From positions 3,472,001 through 3,536,000 of the forward strand of contig NZ_JAPEMC010000001.1 in assembly GCF_026343115.1 (NCBI RefSeq): a stretch of 64,000 bases of DNA, written 5' to 3'. The translations under genes and the position numbers were made by a program. The stretch comes from Streptomyces sp. NBC_00102. GTDB lineage: Bacteria; Actinomycetota; Actinomycetes; Streptomycetales; Streptomycetaceae. The notes below the pieces were generated by a model. It saw only the letters and a list, made by a program, of their open reading frames with translations, did no database searches and had not been told where the DNA came from. Below are positions 7,949 through 18,014 of the stretch, piece by piece (positions within the stretch are counted from its first letter, which is position 1; each line of letters begins with the position of its first letter).

Positions 7949-8410
7949 ATGAGCACGGTTGAGCACCTTGCCGAACGGGACCGTACCGGGCCCGGTGGTA
8001 CCGGTCCCGGAGGGAGCCCCCGGGTCGAGGACTCCTCGGTCGGGACCCTGGTGACCCAGGCGTCCCAGCAGCTTTCGCAGCTGGTACGGGACGAAATGCG
8101 CCTGGCGCAGGCGGAGATGACACAGAAGGGCAAGCGGTTCGGGCTCGGCGGCGGGCTCTTCGGCGGCGCGGCCACCGTGGGGTTCCTCGCGCTGGCCTCG
8201 CTGGTCGCCGCGGCGATCGCCGGGCTGGCCACCGTTCTCCCGGTATGGGCCTCGGCGCTGATCGTGTGCGCCGTGCTCGCGGCGGTCGCCGGAGTGCTGG
8301 CCGCGAAGGGGAAGAAGGAGCTCGCGCTGGCCACCCCGCCCAAGCCCGAGCGGGCCATCGACAACGTCAAGGCCGACATGGCAGAGATCAAGGAGAAGGC
8401 GCACCGATGA
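7949..8410 (+). CDS. Phage holin superfamily III / DUF1469 membrane protein
   Basis: 153 residues from ATG 7949. A charged N-terminus is followed by an amphipathic helix (LVTQASQQLSQLVRDEMRLAQAEM) and two membrane segments, then a basic tail. This matches the Actinobacteria-wide 'phage holin family' which in chromosomes is not phage lysis machinery. It overlaps the DUF3618 gene by 4 bp (ATGA), a pairing conserved in Streptomyces and associated with stress operons. Its role is unknown. Confidence 0.85.
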   Translation: MSTVEHLAERDRTGPGGTGPGGSPRVEDSSVGTLVTQASQQLSQLVRDEMRLAQAEMTQKGKRFGLGGGLFGGAATVGFLALASLVAAAIAGLATVLPVWASALIVCAVLAAVAGVLAAKGKKELALATPPKPERAIDNVKADMAEIKEKAHR

Positions 8411-8967
8411 ACGACACGCCCCAGTCCCGGCCCCCGCACGACGACCCGCAGACCCCTGAGGAACTGCGGGCGCAGGCGGAGGCGACACGCGAGCAACTCG
8501 GACAGACGGTCGAAGCCCTGGCGGCGAAGGCGGACGTGAAGGCGCAGGTCCAGCGGAAGACCGAGGACGCCAAGGCGCAAGCCAGGCTGAAAGCGACGGA
8601 GGTCAAGGTCCAGGCCCGGCTGAAGGCGATGGACGCCAAGGCGCAGGTGGAGGAGAAGGCCGGTGCCGCCAAGGTCCAGGCCCGGGACACGGCGGCGCTC
8701 GCCAGGGACCGGGCCGGCCGGATCGCACGGGACGCCCAGGAGAAGCTTCCGGCCCCGGTGGTGGCGAAGGCGGTGCAGGCCAAGGACCGGATCGAATCCG
8801 CCGCGTCGGCCGTCGCCGCGAAGGTCGGGGAGAGGGCTCCGGACGCGTTCGGGGAACAGGCCGCCCGGACCCGCGGTGCTGTCAGTCGGCGGCGCGGGCC
8901 GCTGCTCGCGGTGGCTGCCGTCGCACTGCTCCTGGTGATCGGGAAGCGCCGCACCGGAAAGCGCTGA
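8407..8967 (+). CDS. DUF3618 domain protein with Ala/Lys helical repeats
   Basis: 186 residues, ATG overlapping the previous stop. The start TPEELRAQAEATREQLGQTVEALAAK (given here in part: EELRAQAEATREQLG) is the DUF3618 core. Residues about 40-90 form a repeating amphipathic helix with recurring KAQ(A/V) units, like LEA-type or tail-anchored proteins. A single C-terminal membrane segment (LLAVAAVALLLVIG) is followed by a basic tail, so it is a tail-anchored membrane protein. It probably acts with the upstream holin-like partner; function unknown. Confidence 0.82.
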   Translation: MNDTPQSRPPHDDPQTPEELRAQAEATREQLGQTVEALAAKADVKAQVQRKTEDAKAQARLKATEVKVQARLKAMDAKAQVEEKAGAAKVQARDTAALARDRAGRIARDAQEKLPAPVVAKAVQAKDRIESAASAVAAKVGERAPDAFGEQAARTRGAVSRRRGPLLAVAAVALLLVIGKRRTGKR

Positions 8968-9000
8968 GGGGGTGGCGGGGCCCGTGGGAAGGCGGGGAAG

Positions 9001-9056
9001 CGCACGACGCTCGGCGGGGCGGACCGGAACACCGGTCCGCCCCGCCCTCTCGTGCG
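9001..9056 (+). terminator. Terminator after the DUF3618 gene
   Basis: A perfect 15-bp stem (GGCGGGGCGGACCGG at 9013-9027 with its complement at 9032-9046) and 4-nt loop sits inside an outer stem CGCACGA/TCGTGCG (9001-9007, 9050-9056). It separates the stress-type genes from the GH13 operon. Confidence 0.75.
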
Positions 9057-9187
9057 CGGCGCCCCTCTGCCGTCGGTGCAGCGGCCGGAATGTGCGCGGA
9101 CGCGGGTGCCGGGGCCGGAGCCGGGCAGAGGTAGCAGAAGCGGTGGAGGCGGACCGTGCTTCCCCGGCCGGGTGGAGGAGAGCGGCG

Positions 9188-11167
<1,980 letters not shown>

Positions 11168-11221
11168 GCCAGGGCGGGGCGCCGCGAAGATGATCCGCGC
11201 ATCCCCGGGTACCCGCGCCCC

Positions 11222-12220
11222 ATGACCGTCTACGGATTCCACGCATCGCACGAACAGGTGCCGCCCGCAGCCCTGTTGGCCGCCGTCGTCCGCGCCGAGC
11301 AGGCCGGTTTCACCGCCGCCATGTGCTCGGACCACTTCTCGCCCTGGAGCGTCCGGCAGGGCGAGTCGGGCTTCGCCTGGTCCTGGCTCGGGGCCGCCCT
11401 CCAAGCCACCGACTCCGTCCCGCTGGGTGTCGTCAACGCCCCGGGGCAGCGCTACCACCCGGCGGTCGTCGCCCAGGCCATCGGGAGCCTCGCCGCGATG
11501 TACCCGGGCCGCTTCTGGGCCGCCCTGGGCAGCGGCGAGGCGTCCAACGAGCACATCACCGGCACCGGTTGGCCGCGCAAGGAGGTCCGCAACGCCCGGC
11601 TGCGGGAGTGCGTGGACATCATCCGGGCGCTCCTGCACGGCGAGGAGGTGAGTCACGAGGGCCTGGTGACCGTGGACCGGGCGCGGCTCTGGACGCTTCC
11701 CGAGGCGGTGCCGCCGCTGATCGGCGCCGCGTGCAGCGAGGAGACCGCGCGGTGGTGCGCCGCATGGGCGGACGGCCTGATCACCGTGAACGCCCCGCAC
11801 GACGATCTGGTGCGGATCGTGGACGCCTACCGTTCGGCGGGCGGCGCCGGTCCGCTGCACCTCCAGGTCCACCTGGCCTGGGACCCCGACCACGACACCG
11901 CGCTCGCCCTCGCCCACGACCAGTGGCGTACCAACGTGCACGGGCCGCCCGCGAGCTGGGACCTCGACTCGGCGGAGACCTTCGACCGGGTCAGCGAATA
12001 CGTCACACCGGAACGGGTCGCCGAGAGCGTCAACGTCTCCGCGGACCTGGGGCAGCACGCGGCCTGGCTCCAGGAGTACGCCGACCTGGGCTTCGACTCG
12101 GTCATGCTGCACCACGTGGGCGTCGAACAGAGCGCCTTCATCGACGCGTTCGGAGACAAGGTCCTCCCGCGCCTCGACGTCACCCGGCCCGCCCCCGCCG
12201 TGGCCGGAGGTGCCCGGTGA
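11222..12220 (+). CDS. LLM class oxidoreductase, TIGR03885 type (FMN-dependent, probably non-F420)
   Basis: 332 residues from ATG 11222. It has the luciferase-like TIM barrel: YGFHASHEQVPP at the N-terminus, then FTAAMCSDHFSPW and the flavin-site region LGSGEASNEHITG. The pattern matches the TIGR03885 group, annotated as FMN-dependent and not F420-dependent. It lies between two GH13 genes and its stop overlaps the next start (GTGA), so it is cotranscribed with them. Its substrate is unknown. Confidence 0.82.
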   Translation: MTVYGFHASHEQVPPAALLAAVVRAEQAGFTAAMCSDHFSPWSVRQGESGFAWSWLGAALQATDSVPLGVVNAPGQRYHPAVVAQAIGSLAAMYPGRFWAALGSGEASNEHITGTGWPRKEVRNARLRECVDIIRALLHGEEVSHEGLVTVDRARLWTLPEAVPPLIGAACSEETARWCAAWADGLITVNAPHDDLVRIVDAYRSAGGAGPLHLQVHLAWDPDHDTALALAHDQWRTNVHGPPASWDLDSAETFDRVSEYVTPERVAESVNVSADLGQHAAWLQEYADLGFDSVMLHHVGVEQSAFIDAFGDKVLPRLDVTRPAPAVAGGAR

Positions 12221-13911
12221 GGCTGACCCGCACCTCCGACGTGTGGTGGAAGAACGCCGTCGTCTACTGCCTGGACGTGGAGACGTACCAGGACGGCGAC
12301 GGCGACGGGACCGGCGACTTCGCCGGGCTCACCCAGCGGATCGACCACCTGGTGCGCCTCGGTGTCACCTGCGTCTGGCTGATGCCCTTCTACCCGACCC
12401 GGGAACGCGACGACGGCTACGACATCACCGACTTCTACGGCGTCGATCCCCGGCTCGGCACCCTCGGCGACTTCACGGAGTTCGTGCGGACCGCCCGGGA
12501 CCGGGGCATCCGCGTCATCGCCGACCTGGTGGTCAACCACACCTCCGACCACCATCCCTGGTTCCTGGACGCCCGCTCCAGCCGTGACTCGGCCCACCGC
12601 GACTGGTACGTCTGGTGCGACACGCCTCCGGAGGACGGTCCGCAGGGGGTCGTCTTCCCCGATGCCGAGAAGAGCGTCTGGGAGTACGACGAGGGCACCG
12701 GGCAGTACTACCTGCACCGCTTCTACAAGGAGCAGCCCGACCTCAACGTCGCCAACCCCGCCGTACGGGACGAGATAGCCCGCATCATGGGGTTCTGGAC
12801 GGAACTCGGGCTCTCCGGTTTCCGGGTGGACGCCGTGCCCTTCCTGCTGGAGACCGACGGGCAGCCCGACGCGGGCGCGCTGCCCGACCCGCACGCGTAC
12901 CTCGCCGACCTGCGGGCCTTCCTCGGCCGCCGCAACGGCGAGGCGATCCTGCTGGGCGAGGTGAACCTGCCGTACGCCGACACCGCCCGGTTCTTCGGCG
13001 GCGCCGAGGCCGGGGAGGGGGACGAACTGACCCTCTGCTTCGACTTCATCGGCATGCAGCGGATGTACCTCGCCATGGCACGCGAGGATGCCGGACCGCT
13101 GGCGCAGGCCCTTCGCGAGCGCCCGGTCCCGCCCCGCGACGCGCACTGGGCGACCTTCGTCCGCAACCACGACGAGCTGACGCTCGACAAGCTGGACGAG
13201 GACGAACGCGCCGAGGTCTTCGCGGCCTTCGGACCCGACGAGGACATGCGGCTCTACGGGCGCGGGCTGCGCCGCAGGCTGCCGCCGATGGTCGACGGCG
13301 ACCGGCGCCGGGTGGAGCTGGCGCACAGTCTCCTGCTCACCCTGCCGGGGACTCCGGTCCTCTTCTACGGGGAGGAGATCGGGATGGGGGAGAACCTCGC
13401 CGCACCCGGCCGCCAGGCGGTACGGACCCCCATGCAGTGGACACCGGACAAGGAAGGCGGCTTCACCCGGGCCGAGGGCGTGACACTGCCCAATCCGGTG
13501 GTGGAGGGCGCGTACGGCCCGAAGCGGGTCAACGTGCATGACCAGACGCGGGACCCCGACTCCACGCTGTCCCGTCTGCGGAACCTCATCGAGCGGTACC
13601 GGGAGGCACCCGAACTGGCGTGGGGCCACTGCGAGGTGCTCGACACCGACGTGCCGGGGGCGCTGGCGCATCTCGCGTCGCTGCCCGAGGGGGCGGTGCT
13701 CGCCGTGCACAACTTCACCGGCCGCCGGCTCACCGTGGCGATGGAGGTGCCGGGGCTGCGGGGCGGTCGTCTTCTCACCGACCTGGCCGACGGTGAGGGC
13801 GTGAAGTCGGCGGCCGGTGGGCGGGTCGATCTGGCACTGGAACCGTACGGCTACCGCTGGCTCCGGGTGAACACCCCGCTGGACGACCCCGACCGCACAA
13901 TCGAGGAGTGA
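12217..13911 (+). CDS. GH13 alpha-amylase family protein (trehalose-synthase-like)
   Basis: 564 residues from GTG 12217, overlapping the previous stop by 4 bp. The GH13 regions are DLVVNHTSDHHPWF, GFRVD (nucleophile Asp205), LGEVN (acid Glu248) and RNHDE (Asp319). The start WWKNAVVYCLDVETYQDGDGDG and overall pattern resemble trehalose synthase (TreS) relatives rather than secreted amylases. The length fits a stand-alone TreS-like enzyme without maltokinase fusion. It lacks a signal peptide. Likely role: isomerisation or hydrolysis of malto-oligosaccharides; the exact activity is inference. Confidence 0.85.
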   Translation: MRLTRTSDVWWKNAVVYCLDVETYQDGDGDGTGDFAGLTQRIDHLVRLGVTCVWLMPFYPTRERDDGYDITDFYGVDPRLGTLGDFTEFVRTARDRGIRVIADLVVNHTSDHHPWFLDARSSRDSAHRDWYVWCDTPPEDGPQGVVFPDAEKSVWEYDEGTGQYYLHRFYKEQPDLNVANPAVRDEIARIMGFWTELGLSGFRVDAVPFLLETDGQPDAGALPDPHAYLADLRAFLGRRNGEAILLGEVNLPYADTARFFGGAEAGEGDELTLCFDFIGMQRMYLAMAREDAGPLAQALRERPVPPRDAHWATFVRNHDELTLDKLDEDERAEVFAAFGPDEDMRLYGRGLRRRLPPMVDGDRRRVELAHSLLLTLPGTPVLFYGEEIGMGENLAAPGRQAVRTPMQWTPDKEGGFTRAEGVTLPNPVVEGAYGPKRVNVHDQTRDPDSTLSRLRNLIERYREAPELAWGHCEVLDTDVPGALAHLASLPEGAVLAVHNFTGRRLTVAMEVPGLRGGRLLTDLADGEGVKSAAGGRVDLALEPYGYRWLRVNTPLDDPDRTIEE

Positions 13912-13933
13912 GCCGGGACCCCCGGGATACGGC

Positions 13934-13969
13934 CACGGGCCCCGCGCGCTCGTCCGCGCGGGGCCCGTG
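13934..13969 (+). terminator. Terminator of the GH13 operon
   Basis: Perfect 15-bp stem CACGGGCCCCGCGCG with 6-nt loop CTCGTC, 22 bp after the last stop and 28 bp from the convergent secreted-protein gene, so it may act on both strands. Confidence 0.75.
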
Positions 13970-13997
13970 GGGTGTGTCGTACCGTCGGGTGATCAGC

Positions 13998-16025
13998 TCA
14001 CGCGGCCGGTTCCAGCACCACGCCGACAGTGCCGGGTACGGAAGCCGTGCCGTCCGCGTAGAGGGCGGCCACGCGGTAGAAGTGCGTGGTGCCCGCGGCG
14101 GCGGTGCGGTCGGTGGCGGTGGTCACGGTGGACGGGGACGTGGCGTCCGCGATCGGCTCGTACGTCTCGGTGACCCGGTTCCAGCGCTCGACCGTGTAGC
14201 CGGTGGCGTCCGTGACCGGCTGCCAGGTGAGCTGGACTCCGCCAGTGGTTCCGGCCTCACCGGTGACGGTGACCGGGGAGCCCTCCGGGGTTTCGACGGT
14301 CGGTGTCAGGTCCCGCTCGACGACGGTCACGACCGGGTTGGCCTCGGGGTCGCTCATGCTGTTGTTGCCCGAGGTGTCCTGGACGTCGATGAAGTAGCAG
14401 CGCTCCTCGCCGTCCGGAAGCCGGACGTCACGGTACGAGGTGACGGTGGGTCCGACGTACACGGAGGAGAGCGCGTAGCAGACCGAGGTGCCCTCCTCCT
14501 CGTCCGTGACCAGCTCGCCGACGAGGATCCGCTGGCGGACGATGTCGGCCTCCGCACCGGTCTTCCAGCGCAATTCGACGCCGTAGTCGGTCGCCTCCGC
14601 GCTCAGGCCGGTGACGGGTGCCGGGGGTGTGAGGTCCTCGTAGAGGGTTGTGGTGGTGACGTTGGCCGCGGCTGCGGACTCCTTTCCGGTGGAGTCGAAC
14701 GCTCTGACCACGTAGTGGTACGTGGTGCTGCCCACCGGATAGTTGTCCGTCCAGGTGAAGCGGCGACTGCCGTCGGCGAGCAGGGTCGATGCGACGACGT
14801 CCGCGACGGGGGCCGACGTGGTGTCCACGGGCAGGGTCGTGGAGCGGTAGACGTGGTAGCCGGATACCGAGCCGTCGGTGGTCGCCCGGAGCCAGGAGAG
14901 CGTCACGGAGGACGCGGCCGGGGTCGCCGTCAGGCTGTGCGGGGCGGCGACCGTGCGGTGCGCGGCGGCGGCCGTGTAGGTCGCGGGGGTGTACGCCGAG
15001 GTGCGGCCCGCGCCGTCCACAGCGGCCACCCGGTACTGCCACTGGGCGGACCGGGCGACGGTGGTGTCGTTGAAGGAGGTGCCGGTCACCGAGACGGTGG
15101 TGGCGGTTCCGGCGCCGCTGCGGTTCAGCAGATAGCGGGTCGCGCCCGCCACCGGCTTCCAGGCGACCGTGATGCCGGTGTCCGTACCTGTCGCGGCGAG
15201 ACCGGTCGGGGTGGTCATGAGCGGCGAGAGCGTCGCGATGTCGGCCGAGCCGGTGGAGACGTTGCCGGCCTTGTCGACGGCGCGGACCTCGTAGTAATAG
15301 GTCTTGCCGGGCTCGGGGTTGAGGCCGGTCCAGCTCGTGGCGGTGCCCGAGCCGACCTGCGTGTACGTGGTGGTGCCGGCCAGGCGCCGGTAGACCCGGT
15401 ATCCGGCGAGGTCCATCTCCACGCTCGCCGGCCAGCTCATCTTGACCTTGCCCGAGGCGGTGTCGTGGGCGGCCTTCACACCGGTGGGGGTGCGCGGCTT
15501 GACCTTGTCGTACGTCTTCGACGTGCGGGGCGCGTAGGAGAACTTGACGTTCGCGGCGCCGGTCCAGTTGACGTAGTCGACGCGCAGGGTGTGCTTGCCG
15601 GACGGGATGGTCAGGTTGACCGACTTCGAGACGGTGGCGGAGCCGTTCTTCCAGATGTCGATCTTCCGTACGCCGTCGAGGTAGACGCGTACGCCGTCGC
15701 GCGCCGAGGCGGCGAGGGTGAAGGGGCCGCCCGAACCGAAGTCGCGGGTGACGGAGTAGCGGACGGCGAAGTTGTCCTTCGGCAGACCGGAAACGGGGGC
15801 GCCGTTGACCCAGTTCTGGTCCATCACGTTGTCGCAGTCGGTCTTCTTCGGCGTACCGGCGAACGTGGTGTTCGCGTAGTAGGTGCGCGTGAAGTAGTTG
15901 GTCTTGCAGGTCACCGTGGCCGCGGCGGCGGGGGTGGCGCAGATGGCCGCGAGCAGGGTGCCGGAGGTGGCCGCGACGGACACGGCGGCGGCGGTGCGCA
16001 GCCGTATGCGGGAGAACGGGGTCAC
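13998..16025 (-). CDS. Secreted protein with PA14-like domain and fibronectin type III repeats
   Basis: 675 residues from GTG 16025. A signal peptide (RIRLRTAAAVSVAATSGTLL, cleavage after ATPAAAA) precedes a Cys-containing domain like PA14 (residues about 40-165: GGPFTLAASARDGVRVYLDG, then HTLRVDYVNWTG). Five or so fibronectin type III domains follow, recognisable by repeated YRVYR, YYYEVRAVDKAGN, YHVYRS and YHYVVRAFDSTG. No catalytic domain is seen. It is exported and probably binds polysaccharide or cell wall. It converges on the GH13 operon. Confidence 0.85.
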   Translation of the reverse strand: MTPFSRIRLRTAAAVSVAATSGTLLAAICATPAAAATVTCKTNYFTRTYYANTTFAGTPKKTDCDNVMDQNWVNGAPVSGLPKDNFAVRYSVTRDFGSGGPFTLAASARDGVRVYLDGVRKIDIWKNGSATVSKSVNLTIPSGKHTLRVDYVNWTGAANVKFSYAPRTSKTYDKVKPRTPTGVKAAHDTASGKVKMSWPASVEMDLAGYRVYRRLAGTTTYTQVGSGTATSWTGLNPEPGKTYYYEVRAVDKAGNVSTGSADIATLSPLMTTPTGLAATGTDTGITVAWKPVAGATRYLLNRSGAGTATTVSVTGTSFNDTTVARSAQWQYRVAAVDGAGRTSAYTPATYTAAAAHRTVAAPHSLTATPAASSVTLSWLRATTDGSVSGYHVYRSTTLPVDTTSAPVADVVASTLLADGSRRFTWTDNYPVGSTTYHYVVRAFDSTGKESAAAANVTTTTLYEDLTPPAPVTGLSAEATDYGVELRWKTGAEADIVRQRILVGELVTDEEEGTSVCYALSSVYVGPTVTSYRDVRLPDGEERCYFIDVQDTSGNNSMSDPEANPVVTVVERDLTPTVETPEGSPVTVTGEAGTTGGVQLTWQPVTDATGYTVERWNRVTETYEPIADATSPSTVTTATDRTAAAGTTHFYRVAALYADGTASVPGTVGVVLEPAA

Positions 16026-16094
16026 GTGGGGAGAGGGGCCTTTCGGACCGGGCCGGCGAGCGGCGAGGACGCCGGGGGGAGGAGCGGAACGGGC

Positions 16095-16137
16095 GGAGGG
16101 GCCCGGTGCGCGGAGCGCGCGCGGTCCGGGCCCCTCC
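16095..16137 (-). terminator. Terminator of the carboxypeptidase gene
   Basis: GGAGGGGCCCGG (16095-16106) pairs perfectly with 16126-16137; the 19-nt loop is itself GC-rich. It starts 26 bp after the stop codon at 16163 on the minus strand. Confidence 0.6.
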
Positions 16138-16162
16138 TGGGTACCTGTGCGGGTGCCGGGGA

Positions 16163-17062
16163 CTACTTCTTGAAGCCGTAGTCCAGCAGCTTCTTCACGT
16201 CGGAGGTCCGGGTGGTCTCGGACGTGGAGGCCAGGACGGCGCCGATCACCGTCTTGCCGTTGCGGGTGGCCGCGAAGACCAGGCAGTACTTGGCGTTGCT
16301 GCCGGAGCCGGTCTTGACGCCGATCATGCCGCTGTAACTGCTCAGCAGCTTGTTGGTGTTGGTCCACGACATGTAGCGGTAGCCACCGCTCTTCGTGGTG
16401 ACCTTCTGCTTCGTCGACTTCGTGGCGACGACGGCGCGGAAGGTGGAGTTCTTCATGGCGCTGCTGGCGATCTTCGTCAGATCACGCGGCGTCGAGTAGT
16501 TCGAGCCATTGCTTATGCCGTCGAACGAGTCGAAGTGCGTGTTCTTCAGGCCGAGGGCCTTCGCGTCGGCGTTCATCTTGCCGAGGAAGGACTTCACGCG
16601 GGCGGCGCGGGTCGTGCCGGTGCCGAACTTGTCGGCCAGCGCGTACGCCGCGTCGCAGCCGGACGGCAGCATCAGGCCGTACAGCAGCTGGCGCACGGTG
16701 ACCTTGTCGCCGACGATCAGGTGCGCCGAGGAGGCGCCCTTGGCGACGATGTAGTCGCTGTACGCCTTCTGGATCGTGACGGTGCTGTTCAGATTGAGGT
16801 TCTTCTGGGCCAGCACCACCTTGGCGGTCATGATCTTGGTGGTGGAGCCGGTGGCGCGGCGGGTGTCGGCGCCCTTGGAGTAGAGCGTCGAAGCGTTCGC
16901 GTTGTTCATCACGAACCCGCCGGGCGCGACGACGGTGGGCGTCGGGACCGTGGCCGCCTGCGCGGTGGTGGCGAGTGCCCCACCTGCGATGACGGCACCG
17001 GCCGTCAGGGTAACGGTCGCCGCGACCGAAGTGCGACGAATGCCCGTCATGCGGATTTTCAA
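16163..17062 (-). CDS. D-alanyl-D-alanine carboxypeptidase (class C low-mass penicillin-binding protein)
   Basis: About 299 residues from a TTG at 17062, chosen because GGAG lies 8 nt upstream; the ATG at 17050 in the same frame has no site. A Sec signal peptide (ATVTLTAGAVIAGGALATTAQA) leads to the mature enzyme. Motifs of the serine peptidase S11 family: STTKIM (SxxK with the active serine), LPSGCDAAYAL (the SxN motif reads S-G-C) and VKTGSG (KTG). It trims peptidoglycan pentapeptides outside the membrane. The Cys in place of Asn in motif two is noted in Streptomyces S11 relatives and need not abolish activity. Confidence 0.87.
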   Translation of the reverse strand: MKIRMTGIRRTSVAATVTLTAGAVIAGGALATTAQAATVPTPTVVAPGGFVMNNANASTLYSKGADTRRATGSTTKIMTAKVVLAQKNLNLNSTVTIQKAYSDYIVAKGASSAHLIVGDKVTVRQLLYGLMLPSGCDAAYALADKFGTGTTRAARVKSFLGKMNADAKALGLKNTHFDSFDGISNGSNYSTPRDLTKIASSAMKNSTFRAVVATKSTKQKVTTKSGGYRYMSWTNTNKLLSSYSGMIGVKTGSGSNAKYCLVFAATRNGKTVIGAVLASTSETTRTSDVKKLLDYGFKK

Positions 17063-17280
17063 GGTAAATGCTCCAAATGCCACTGGAATGCGGCTGCATG
17101 GGAGCCGCTGATGGTGAGACTCCTGGGAAGGCCGCTTGGATGTACGCGCGCCGGGGCGCGTTTGGGCGGCGTGCGGAGCGCTGCGCATCGTAACGCGCGG
17201 GGCCGGCCTCCCCGCTGCCCCTGAGGTCGCTGATGCGCCTGTGGCCAAAGGGTCGTGAGGGTTTGCCGGGACGTCCGGAT

Positions 17281-17308
17281 CATGGACGGTTCCCCTCATG
17301 CGTCCATG
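17281..17308. promoter_or_regulatory. Inverted repeat upstream of gntR
   Basis: CATGGACG (17281-17288) and CGTCCATG (17301-17308) are perfect 8-bp arms with a 12-bp spacer, 20 bp before the GntR start. A TATGCT at 17316-17321 could be the -10 of a leaderless transcript, placing the repeat over the promoter, as expected for autoregulation. Confidence 0.5.
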
Positions 17309-17327
17309 TTGTATCTATGCTGTGTGC

Positions 17328-18014
17328 ATGCCTGCCGCGTCTCCCGCATCACCTCCTGCTGCCCATCGGGCGGAGTCCAAACCGCCACCCGCCGCCGACC
17401 GCGTCTACTCCCACGTCAAGAAGGCGGTACTCGACCGCCGCTACGAGGGCGGGACGCTCCTGACCGAGGGGGACCTCGCCGAAGCCGTCGGCGTCTCCCG
17501 GACCCCCGTGCGCGAGGCGCTGCTCCGCCTCGAAGTGGAAGGGCTGCTCAAGCTCTACCCGAAGAAGGGCGCCCTCGTCCTCGCGGTCTCCGCGCAGGAG
17601 ATCGCCGATGTCGTGGAAACCCGGCTGCTGGTGGAGGAGTTCGCCGCCCGCAAGGCGGTGCCCGCCTCCCCCGGACTGATCGGCCGGCTGGAAGAGCTGC
17701 TGGCGCAGCAGCGCACCCTGGCCGAGGCCGGCGACCTGGAGGCCGTCTCCGTCGCCGACCGCTGCTTCCACGCCGAGATCGTGCGCAACGCCGGGAACCA
17801 GATCCTCTCCCGCCTCTACGACCAGCTCCGCGACCGGCAGTTGAGGATGGGCGTCGCCGTGATGGAGGCGCACCCCGGCCGAATCGCCGCCAACATCAAC
17901 GAGCACGCGGAGCTGCTGGAGGCCATTCGCTCGGGCGATGCCGAGGAGGCCGCCCAGGTCGTCCGGCGCCACGTCGGCCGGGTCAAGGTGCTGGTGCGGG
18001 GTGAGGACCGATGA
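17328..18014 (+). CDS. GntR family transcriptional regulator, FCD (FadR) subfamily
   Basis: 228 residues from ATG 17328. A winged helix at residues about 25-85 contains LTEGDLAEAVGVSRTPVREA, the hallmark GntR recognition helix. The C-terminal helical FCD domain has the metal-ligand pattern D-x3-H near FHAEIVRNAGN and a later ANINEHAELLEAI. It overlaps the MFS gene by 4 bp (ATGA) and so almost certainly controls that transporter in response to its substrate. Confidence 0.9.
   Translation: MPAASPASPPAAHRAESKPPPAADRVYSHVKKAVLDRRYEGGTLLTEGDLAEAVGVSRTPVREALLRLEVEGLLKLYPKKGALVLAVSAQEIADVVETRLLVEEFAARKAVPASPGLIGRLEELLAQQRTLAEAGDLEAVSVADRCFHAEIVRNAGNQILSRLYDQLRDRQLRMGVAVMEAHPGRIAANINEHAELLEAIRSGDAEEAAQVVRRHVGRVKVLVRGEDR

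Noticed and set aside
7949..8410. Prophage remnant because of the 'holin' family name
   Set aside because: No phage structural, integrase or lysin genes nearby; the family is a standard chromosomal membrane protein in Actinobacteria.
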